A DNA stretch of 24,829 bases from Firmicutes bacterium HGW-Firmicutes-10 (GTDB taxonomy: Bacteria > Bacillota_I > Bacilli_A > Erysipelotrichales > Erysipelotrichaceae), in assembly GCA_002841605.1 (NCBI GenBank), contig PHAF01000006.1, forward strand, positions 1 through 24,829, given 5' to 3'. Under the pieces are notes generated by a model. The model was not told the origin of the DNA, searched no databases, and saw only the letters and a program-made list of their open reading frames with translations. How positions within the stretch are numbered: the first letter of the stretch is position 1; the number at the start of each line of letters is the position of its first letter. The translations under genes and the position numbers were made by a program. Below are positions 8,174 through 14,690 of the stretch, piece by piece.

Positions 8174-8992
8174 TTACTCACCACCCAATTCTTTCATAGC
8201 TAAAGCGAATTGCTCCGGATTGGTCGCAACGCCATGCCATCCATAATCATTTTCCATAAAGCTGACCCCTTTGCCTTTAACTGTCAAAGCAATTATGACT
8301 GTGGGTTTGCCTTTGCATTCACGGGCTAGGGTATATGCTTGTTGAAGAGCATCGATATCATGTCCGTTAAGAGTCAATACGTTCCAGCCGAAAGCCTTAA
8401 ATTTCTCATCGATCGGCAGAGGATTCATGATTTTTGTTATATCCCCGTCTATTTGTAAACCGTTTAGATCCACGATAGCCAACAGATTGTCTAGTTTATA
8501 ATGGGCGGCGGCCATCGCAGCTTCCCAAACGATACCTTCCTGACTTTCGCCATCACCCAACAGAGAATATACTCTAAATGGCAGTCCTTTGGCTTTGTAA
8601 GATAAGGCCATCCCAACAGCCGCTGATATTCCTTGACCCAATGAACCTGTCGACATATCGACGGAATCCACATAATTCATGTTTGGATGTCCTTGCAAGC
8701 GTGAATTGATCTTTCTGAAAGTCATCAGTTCTTCTTGAGGAATGAACCCCTTTTCCGCATGCACCGCAAAAAGCAGCGGTGTGGCATGTCCCTTAGACAA
8801 TACGAACTTATCTCTTTCAAGATCATTCAAATTGTCTTGATTAATGTTCATTTCGTTGAAGTAGAGTGTCGTCAAGATTTCTACGCCGCTCAAAGATCCG
8901 CCGATGTGACCGGATTTCGCTTCGTTGACCATCTTCACGATATTGATTCGCACTCTTTTGGCGATGTCTTCAATCTGTGTTTTATTAAGCAT
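8174..8992 (-). CDS. Transketolase, N-terminal (TPP-binding) subunit
   Basis: About 272 residues with the thiamine diphosphate binding domain: KSGHIGGSLSGVEIL near 26-40, SKGHATP at 66-72, GSLGQGIS near 116-123, and the GDGESQEG...N metal/TPP motif from residue 146 to the conserved Asn at about 177. The ATG at 8992 follows AGGAG by 8 bases and is preferred over the upstream GTG at 9001 and ATG at 8998, which lie too close to that site. Split transketolases of this kind are common in Firmicutes and archaea, and both halves keep their active-site residues, so this is not a broken gene. The pair forms its own transcription unit, divergent from the maltosyltransferase gene. Confidence 0.93.
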   Translation of the reverse strand: MLNKTQIEDIAKRVRINIVKMVNEAKSGHIGGSLSGVEILTTLYFNEMNINQDNLNDLERDKFVLSKGHATPLLFAVHAEKGFIPQEELMTFRKINSRLQGHPNMNYVDSVDMSTGSLGQGISAAVGMALSYKAKGLPFRVYSLLGDGESQEGIVWEAAMAAAHYKLDNLLAIVDLNGLQIDGDITKIMNPLPIDEKFKAFGWNVLTLNGHDIDALQQAYTLARECKGKPTVIIALTVKGKGVSFMENDYGWHGVATNPEQFALAMKELGGE

Positions 8993-9018
8993 TGTCATCA
9001 CTCCTGTCTTTCTATGTT

Positions 9019-9024
9019 ATTATA
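9019..9024 (-). promoter_or_regulatory. Candidate -10 box for the transketolase genes
   Basis: The minus strand reads TATAAT here, about 15 bases before the AGGAG site, implying a very short leader. The -35 region at 17 bases (TTCATT) is weak. Confidence 0.5.
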
Positions 9025-9183
9025 CAATATTTCACATCAAAATGAATTGTCAGACGCAAATCCGCCATAGTTAACCGCTTTCATTTTCTAACTAATCATA
9101 AAAAAGAAAGTTAAGTTTAGACAATGTTCATAAATCAAATCCATGTAATCGATTCCACATCTTATGACTTCGCCTTATCTGAT

Positions 9184-9197
9184 GCAAAGCGCTTACA
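9184..9197 (+). promoter_or_regulatory. cre-like catabolite repression site in the maltosyltransferase promoter
   Basis: GCAAAGCGCTTACA matches the symmetrical Bacillus-type CcpA operator TGTAAGCGCTTACA at 11 of 14 positions, including the whole AAGCGCTTACA half. It lies just upstream of the predicted -10 of the plus-strand gene, where bound CcpA would block transcription. Repression by preferred sugars is inferred. Confidence 0.7.
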
Positions 9198-9201
9198 TTC
9201 A

Positions 9202-9210
9202 TGATAGAAT
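9202..9210 (+). promoter_or_regulatory. Extended -10 promoter of the maltosyltransferase gene
   Basis: TGATAGAAT is an extended -10 element (TGN plus TAGAAT) 24 bases before the ATG. No convincing -35 is present; the TGN motif may compensate. Confidence 0.5.
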
Positions 9211-9233
9211 AATTTGTGAAAGGGGAGAATATA

Positions 9234-11324
9234 ATGAGCTATCTCGATAAAATCGTTACAGAACTTGCGAAACAAGAGCAAAAGAACAAAACTATATTCA
9301 ACTATGTCATCCCGGATTTGTGGGACAGTGCGGATGTAAAAGTCGATAAGATCGATGTCAAAGACGGAAATCTGATCGTCAATCCATATCAGTTTTTTCA
9401 ATCACTGATTAAGGATGAGTTTTTAAACAAAACAAAAAAGAAAGCGGATTTTTCTAAGCCATACTACTTGGGTCAACCGAAAAATAAGATCAAAGGATTG
9501 AGAAACGGGGATTGGATCCGTCAAAGTTTCGCATATTCCATGATGATCCGTTCCTCCGCCAGTTATGATCACGATCGCAGCGGAAGGCTGGAGGAGTTCA
9601 ACCTTTACAATCTTAAGGAAACCGGCACCTTTGTCAAAGCTTTGGCTTACTTGCCTTTACTCAAAAAAATGGGTGTTGATGTCCTTTATATGTTACCAAT
9701 TTCAAAATATTCTCTCAAAGACAAAAAAGGAGAACTTGGCTCTCCTTATGGAGTATCAAATTTCTTTAAATTGGATGAAGGGCTTAAAGATCCGATGACA
9801 GGTCCGGATTGCACAGTGGAAGATGAATTCAGAGCTTTTGTCGAGGCGTGCCATCGCTTGGATATGAAAGTAATCATTGACATCATCCCACGGACCAATT
9901 CCGTAAATTCCGATTTGATCATCGATCATCCGGACTGGTTTTACTGGATATCCCTGGATGACTTATCGGATTATGCATCTCCATTTGTTCCCGGATTAAA
10001 ATCTGCCTTACCGGCTAAGAAAGAATATTTCGAACAAGTATTTGCTTCCGAAGAAGTCATTGTTCATATTAAAAAATTCAAACCAAATCCGAAAGACACC
10101 AATCCTGATTTATGGAAAAAACTGGTAAAAAAATGGAAAGACGGACATGGCAAATATGAAGTATTGGACCTTGTTCAACAAATGTTTGATCTGACGATTG
10201 CTCCGGCATTCTCAGATTGTATCAATGATCCCCAACCGGCGTGGAGTGATGTAACGTTCTTCCGATTGTATCTTGACCATCCCGCCAATTCGCAGCCTTA
10301 CCTAAAAGATTTGGGTGAAGTCAATCCTTACATCCTTTTTGATGTTGCGAAATCCAGTTTGAATCCAGGTACAATTAAAAATATGGAGCTTTGGAACACA
10401 CTGGCGGATATCATCCCGTTTTTCCAACGGGAGTTTGGTATCGATGGTGCACGTATCGACATGGGTCATGCCCTTCCGGATGAATTAATCAGTATGATAT
10501 TGACCAAGGCTAGAGATGTCGATCCGAATTTCTGTTTCATAGCAGAAGAACTGGACGTAGAAAATGCGAAAACATCGAAAGAAAAAGGTTATAACATGAT
10601 CATTGGGGATGGTTTCATCCGTTTGCCACGTGTACTTGAAGGTTTATTTAATTCCTTTGTCTATGGTGCCATGAATCTTGAATCACCATTGTTCTCAGTC
10701 GGTGAGACTCATGATACACCAAGACTTGCTGCCAGAGACGGTGGTGAGACATTAGGGAAAATGGTATCCATATTTAACCTCTTTGTTCCCAATACGATTC
10801 CTTTTCTAAACAGTGGACAAGAAGTTTATGAACGGCAACCCATGAATACCGGATTGGACTGCCGTCCCAATGAATTGTTTATGCTAGAAAAAGATGATCC
10901 CTATTATGGCAAGTTGGCTTTGTTTGATCGATATGCCTTCCACTACAACCATAAGCATCGTTGGGAAATCCCCACGGTCCTAGAAAAGGCATCGAAAATC
11001 CGTCATCAATACATCGATGCGATGATGGATATGAAGAATGTCTATCCGCTGGGATTCAGTGCTCCTTGGGATACCGCTGCCGGCTTCGGTTATGTTAACC
11101 AAGACAGAGTTCTTCTGGCTATTACAAATACCGATATGCACAATGAAAAATATCATTATGTAAAATTGGATAATCTTCCGGAACAATTCTTTGCTCAAGG
11201 TAAGACACTTGTTCAATTGCTCTCATCGGAAGATAATAACCCTTTAGAGTTGTCAATCAATGAGTATCGCGGTTTGAGCATTCACTTTGTTCCTGGCGAA
11301 GTCAAACTGTTGGAAATAAGGTAA
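9234..11324 (+). CDS. GH13 maltosyltransferase, Thermotoga MTase-like
   Basis: A 696-residue GH13 protein without a signal peptide, so cytoplasmic. Its motifs match, from memory, the Thermotoga maritima maltosyltransferase, which moves maltosyl units between maltodextrins: FVEACHRLDMKVIIDIIPRT at 202-221, HPDWFYW at 232-238, NDPQPAWSDVTFFRLYLDHP at 331-350, FGIDGARIDMGHALP at 401-415 (nucleophile Asp409), FIAEELD at 435-441 (acid/base Glu438 or Glu439), ETHDTPRLA at 491-499 (Asp494) and GQEVYERQPMNTGLD at 528-542. As in that enzyme, the region I His of ordinary amylases is replaced (IIPRT). The ATG at 9234 follows GGGGAGA; an in-frame GTG at 9216 is upstream of that site. GlgE-type maltosyltransferases are a related alternative but fit less well. 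It is the only plus-strand gene and has its own cre-like site and terminator. Confidence 0.82.
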   Translation: MSYLDKIVTELAKQEQKNKTIFNYVIPDLWDSADVKVDKIDVKDGNLIVNPYQFFQSLIKDEFLNKTKKKADFSKPYYLGQPKNKIKGLRNGDWIRQSFAYSMMIRSSASYDHDRSGRLEEFNLYNLKETGTFVKALAYLPLLKKMGVDVLYMLPISKYSLKDKKGELGSPYGVSNFFKLDEGLKDPMTGPDCTVEDEFRAFVEACHRLDMKVIIDIIPRTNSVNSDLIIDHPDWFYWISLDDLSDYASPFVPGLKSALPAKKEYFEQVFASEEVIVHIKKFKPNPKDTNPDLWKKLVKKWKDGHGKYEVLDLVQQMFDLTIAPAFSDCINDPQPAWSDVTFFRLYLDHPANSQPYLKDLGEVNPYILFDVAKSSLNPGTIKNMELWNTLADIIPFFQREFGIDGARIDMGHALPDELISMILTKARDVDPNFCFIAEELDVENAKTSKEKGYNMIIGDGFIRLPRVLEGLFNSFVYGAMNLESPLFSVGETHDTPRLAARDGGETLGKMVSIFNLFVPNTIPFLNSGQEVYERQPMNTGLDCRPNELFMLEKDDPYYGKLALFDRYAFHYNHKHRWEIPTVLEKASKIRHQYIDAMMDMKNVYPLGFSAPWDTAAGFGYVNQDRVLLAITNTDMHNEKYHYVKLDNLPEQFFAQGKTLVQLLSSEDNNPLELSINEYRGLSIHFVPGEVKLLEIR

Positions 11325-11330
11325 AGCAGT

Positions 11331-11357
11331 AAAAAAGCAGATTTTCTGCTTTTTTTG
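11331..11357. terminator. Bidirectional terminator between convergent genes
   Basis: A stem AAAAAGCAG/CTGCTTTTT with a 5-base loop has A-runs on one side and T-runs on the other. It ends the plus-strand maltosyltransferase gene and lies just past the stop of the minus-strand lipoprotein gene, so it can serve both. Confidence 0.88.
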
Positions 11358-11361
11358 TTGA

Positions 11362-12393
11362 TCAGTCGGATATTTTAATCATAGATGCAGGAAAGTCGTA
11401 ATCTGCGATTGGCACAATCTGTCCAAAAGCACTAAACCCAATCTGTGAGCCTTTGTACACTTTCCCATACTTTATGTACAATTGTTTCGTTTGTCCCGAC
11501 TCATACTTTATATACAATGTTTTAGCATCTGAAAATCTATCCGCGAAAAACTCGATGCCTTGTTCCAATGTAGACTTGACCCGATATGACTTCCCGTTTC
11601 TTTCAAATGAAACGAATACCTGATCAATATTTTTGTCCCATTTAAACTCTGGATTCGAGTTTGAGTCGTATTCAACGGATGCTACTTTTTCCACTTTCCC
11701 ATCGATGGTAACTCTTATCACTTCATCAACAGAATACTCATTGCTCTTATAGTTTTCTGGATCTTCTTTCGCAATATCAAAGATGATGTCATAAACACCA
11801 CTCCAATTCATAACTTCAGAAAACACATAGCCCTTACGCACAACTTCCCATCCTCGTACCAAATCGAATGTAGCAGTAAAGAATTGTTCTATGTCATATG
11901 CATAGGTCCCATCTTGATATTTCTCAGACATTGCGATTTCGTATTGCGTATCCGATACCTTCGTCAGTTCACTTTTGTTCTCAGTCGGAACAAAAGTTTC
12001 CCTTAAGTTTGAATATATCCCAGTACCTCGTGTATAAGCCAAAGAACTCTTGACGACTTCAACATCCACAGCTTTTAAAGGTATAACTTGATGTAAAACC
12101 AAATCATTTTGTTGCAGTGTCAGTTTCCCATTATCTTTTGCATACATCAAAGTTGAAACTCCGATAATCGTAACTGACTCCGTTGATAAAGTAACATCAT
12201 ATTCAACTAATAGCAATTGACCCGTTTCCTCTCGATTTTTCTCTATGATATCTTTTGATACGAATCGGAAATGATTAATAGTCTTATGAGACAACAAATC
12301 ACTCATTATCTGCTCTGAATCATCTGTTTTCTGACAACCGTAAACTGTAACTGTTAGAATAACGATCAGAATAAGTATTTTGAGTATTTTCAT
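11362..12393 (-). CDS. Hypothetical lipoprotein
   Basis: I do not recognise this family. The 343-residue product has a lipoprotein signal: a charged start, a hydrophobic stretch at 4-17, and VTVYGC with Cys20 as the lipidation site. The mature part is rich in beta-type segments, charged residues and Tyr, with no obvious enzyme motif; it has a repeated feel of substrate- or wall-facing sheets (SVEYDSNSNPEF, FVSFERNGKSYRVK, LYIKYESGQTKQLYIKYG). It would sit on the outer face of the membrane. It lies downstream of the mannoside PTS genes but is separated from them by a terminator and has its own extended -10 promoter and a GGGGGA ribosome binding site. A link to that locus is possible but not shown. 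Confidence 0.75.
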   Translation of the reverse strand: MKILKILILIVILTVTVYGCQKTDDSEQIMSDLLSHKTINHFRFVSKDIIEKNREETGQLLLVEYDVTLSTESVTIIGVSTLMYAKDNGKLTLQQNDLVLHQVIPLKAVDVEVVKSSLAYTRGTGIYSNLRETFVPTENKSELTKVSDTQYEIAMSEKYQDGTYAYDIEQFFTATFDLVRGWEVVRKGYVFSEVMNWSGVYDIIFDIAKEDPENYKSNEYSVDEVIRVTIDGKVEKVASVEYDSNSNPEFKWDKNIDQVFVSFERNGKSYRVKSTLEQGIEFFADRFSDAKTLYIKYESGQTKQLYIKYGKVYKGSQIGFSAFGQIVPIADYDFPASMIKISD

Positions 12394-12423
12394 GATATAT
12401 CCCCCACATATTTTCCAATAGAA

Positions 12424-12432
12424 ATTATAGCA
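12424..12432 (-). promoter_or_regulatory. Extended -10 promoter of the lipoprotein gene
   Basis: The minus strand reads TGCTATAAT, a perfect -10 with a TGN extension, about 31 bases upstream of the lipoprotein start codon. A weak TTTGTT lies 16 bases before the -10. Confidence 0.65.
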
Positions 12433-12464
12433 TATTTTTGATTAAAACAAAGAGACATCCAATG

Positions 12465-12494
12465 ATAAAAAAACTGTCGAAATCCGACAGTTTT
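12465..12494 (-). terminator. Terminator of the mannosidase-PTS operon
   Basis: A 10-bp perfect stem (AAAACTGTCG/CGACAGTTTT, 5-base loop) is followed on the minus strand by a T-run. It begins 16 bases after the EIIA stop codon and is near-symmetrical, so it could also stop plus-strand transcripts. Confidence 0.9.
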
Positions 12495-12510
12495 ATTCTT
12501 ATTATAATCT

Positions 12511-12993
12511 TTATTTGACTTTTATTTCCAATACTGAATCACCAGCAACGACATCACCTGTCAATTTCAGAAAAGTGATCTCTTTCGTCTGCCCACTGGT
12601 GACTACAACCATGGTAGTTGTCGAAAAACCATGTTTCTTTATTCCGTCAAAGTCCACATTCAAAAGTGTTTGATTGGCTTTAACACCTTGTCCTTCAAAA
12701 ACAAGCGTTTCAAAGCACTCACCTTTTAGTTGAACCGTATCAATACCTACATGAATAAGAACCTCAACGCCTGAGTCACTGATCAGTCCGATCGCATGTC
12801 GCGTTGGAAATACAAATGCGATCTTCCCATCGAAAGGAGCAGTGATTTGTGAATTTGTGGGTTCAATGGCGTATCCTTCCCCCATCATCTTTTTCGCAAA
12901 TACTTCATCAGTGACATTGCCTAATTCGATAAGCTTGCCACAAGTTACTGCAGCAACTTTGAGTTTTTTGTTGTTGAACAGAAATGATTTCAT
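12511..12993 (-). CDS. PTS glucose-family EIIA component
   Basis: A 160-residue single-domain EIIA of the glucose (Crr) family. It takes phosphate from HPr and passes it to the EIIB domain of the neighbouring transporter. Visible signatures are ITAPFDGKIAFVFPTRHAIGL at 50-70, with the supporting His66, and GVEVLIHVGIDTVQLKG at 75-91, with the phosphorylated His81. The STTTMVVVTSGQ segment near the C-terminus is also typical. The start at 12993 has a GGAG site 8 bases upstream. It follows the EIICB gene after 52 bases and ends the operon, so it is most likely the dedicated EIIA for that transporter, though glucose-family EIIAs often serve several permeases. Confidence 0.93.
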   Translation of the reverse strand: MKSFLFNNKKLKVAAVTCGKLIELGNVTDEVFAKKMMGEGYAIEPTNSQITAPFDGKIAFVFPTRHAIGLISDSGVEVLIHVGIDTVQLKGECFETLVFEGQGVKANQTLLNVDFDGIKKHGFSTTTMVVVTSGQTKEITFLKLTGDVVAGDSVLEIKVK

Positions 12994-13045
12994 CGTGTCT
13001 CCTTTTTGTGCATTGGCATCTGTTGAGACAATAAACTAGGACTTA

Positions 13046-14662
13046 TTATCCCTTTAAAGCAAAGAGATAATTATCTACGACATTACGTACTTTTGTAATT
13101 CTGCCACCATAGACAATATGAATGACATTTTTCCCCGGACGAACGATTCCGGCAGGTTGTGACTTTTTGATTAATGCCTCGTCTACTAAAGAATCGTCCT
13201 TAAGTTCTACACGTAATCTGGAAATGCAGTTGTCTACATCAACGATATTTGCGGCACCACCTAAACCCTCAATAATCTGCTTTGCCATTTCGACGTCTTT
13301 ATCTGCTTGAACCACAGCCGTATTCTCTACTAGTTCTTCATCGACAAAATCGGTTTCTCTGCGTCCAACCGTGAATACATTGAATTTACGTATAATAAAC
13401 GAGTAAGTATAGTAGTACATCGCGAAGAACAGAGGACCTGCAATCAGGAAAATATACCATTTCGTATCCATTCCTTGAAGTACACCGAATACCAACCAGT
13501 CAATGATACCGCCTTGGATGTTACCGATGCCTACATTGAGCAATGCCGGTACCCAGAAAGCCAAACCTGCAAACACAGCGTTGACAAACCAAAGAATCGG
13601 AGAAATAAAGATAAAAGTAAACTCGATCGGTTCAGTGATTCCCGTCAATATAACTGCAGTTAACCCTGCCATAAAGAATTTTAAGACACGATCACGTTTT
13701 TCCGGTAGTGCACATTTGTACATAGCGAATACTGCTGCAGGCATGCCGAATACCATGTGCAAGATTTTTCCTTGAGCTAGGTATTGAGTGGCATTTGTTG
13801 AGAAAGCCAGATTGTTTTCTAACTGATACAAATAAATCTGTAATGCTCCTACTAAGGATGTTCCGTTGATTGTTTCAACGCCACCCAAAGCAGTAAATCT
13901 GAACGTTTGATTTAGAATGTGATGAAGTCCGGTTGGGTTAATGACCTTTTCCACGAAACCATACAAGAAAGCTCCCCATAAGCCTGCATCACTGATCATT
14001 TTACCAGCTGCAATGATTGTTGTATTCACAAAAGGCCAGACATAGGTTAGCACAACACCAACAACAACCATCAACAAGGAAGTAATGATAGGTACAAAAC
14101 GTTTACCACTATAGAACGTCAATGAAGGATGAAGTTCTGTTGCACGGAATTTATTGTGAATCATAACGGTTGTTACACCAGCGATAATTCCACCAATGAC
14201 ATTCATATTGTAAACAAAGATACCCAGGACATTTGTAAACAATGCGTTGGTCAACGTTGCATCTACCTGACTGAGCCCCTTAGCATCCATCAGACTTGCA
14301 ACAGAAGTAGTTGCTGGTGTCAATCCTTGCAGCTGCAAGAAATAGCTCATACCCATCAACATAGCAATGTACCCGACAAGAGCAGAGTAAACAGCAACTT
14401 CACGATCGCGCTTGACCATTCCCAACGGAATGGCAAGTGCAAACAGCACAGGCAACTGACCAAATGGCAAACCGGCAATCCTGCGAATCAGTCCCAAAAC
14501 ACTCTGAATGTTTGTATCAGCTAGAAAAGGTAGAGTTTTGATGATATTGGGGTTTTGAAATGCTGCTGCCAAACCAAGGAAAATGGCCATAAACGATAAT
14601 AGTGAAATCGGAAATAATAATGATTTTCCGAAACTTTGGAAGTTCTTTTTAAATTCTGACAT
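13046..14662 (-). CDS. PTS glucose-family EIICB component, predicted alpha-mannoside or alpha-glucoside transporter
   Basis: A 538-residue membrane permease with an N-terminal EIIC domain of about ten helices and a C-terminal EIIB domain. EIIC motifs are SGKRFVPIITS at 185-195, NPTGLHHILNQTF at 242-254 and GITEPIEFTFIFISPILW at 341-358, whose Glu and His residues line the sugar site. EIIB holds the phosphocysteine Cys479 in VDNCISRLRVEL. No EIIA domain is fused; the separate EIIA gene is directly downstream. Sequence style is of the MalX/PtsG/AglA branch. The gene follows the GH38 mannosidase after 28 bases with a GGAGA site, so the imported and 6-phosphorylated sugar is probably an alpha-mannoside. 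Substrate is inferred from context only. Confidence 0.9.
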   Translation of the reverse strand: MSEFKKNFQSFGKSLLFPISLLSFMAIFLGLAAAFQNPNIIKTLPFLADTNIQSVLGLIRRIAGLPFGQLPVLFALAIPLGMVKRDREVAVYSALVGYIAMLMGMSYFLQLQGLTPATTSVASLMDAKGLSQVDATLTNALFTNVLGIFVYNMNVIGGIIAGVTTVMIHNKFRATELHPSLTFYSGKRFVPIITSLLMVVVGVVLTYVWPFVNTTIIAAGKMISDAGLWGAFLYGFVEKVINPTGLHHILNQTFRFTALGGVETINGTSLVGALQIYLYQLENNLAFSTNATQYLAQGKILHMVFGMPAAVFAMYKCALPEKRDRVLKFFMAGLTAVILTGITEPIEFTFIFISPILWFVNAVFAGLAFWVPALLNVGIGNIQGGIIDWLVFGVLQGMDTKWYIFLIAGPLFFAMYYYTYSFIIRKFNVFTVGRRETDFVDEELVENTAVVQADKDVEMAKQIIEGLGGAANIVDVDNCISRLRVELKDDSLVDEALIKKSQPAGIVRPGKNVIHIVYGGRITKVRNVVDNYLFALKG

Positions 14663-14690
14663 TTTCTTCTCCTTTTTACTTTATAAGTAA

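Noticed and set aside
7249..8992. Two transketolase half genes as a frameshifted single gene
   Set aside because: Each half has its own ribosome binding site and start, the break falls between domains, and split transketolases are common. All active-site residues are intact.
14129..14524. A 131-codon plus-strand open frame over the EIICB gene
   Set aside because: Composition rich in Cys, His, Asn and Gln, as expected from the antisense of membrane-helix codons, and no start signals.
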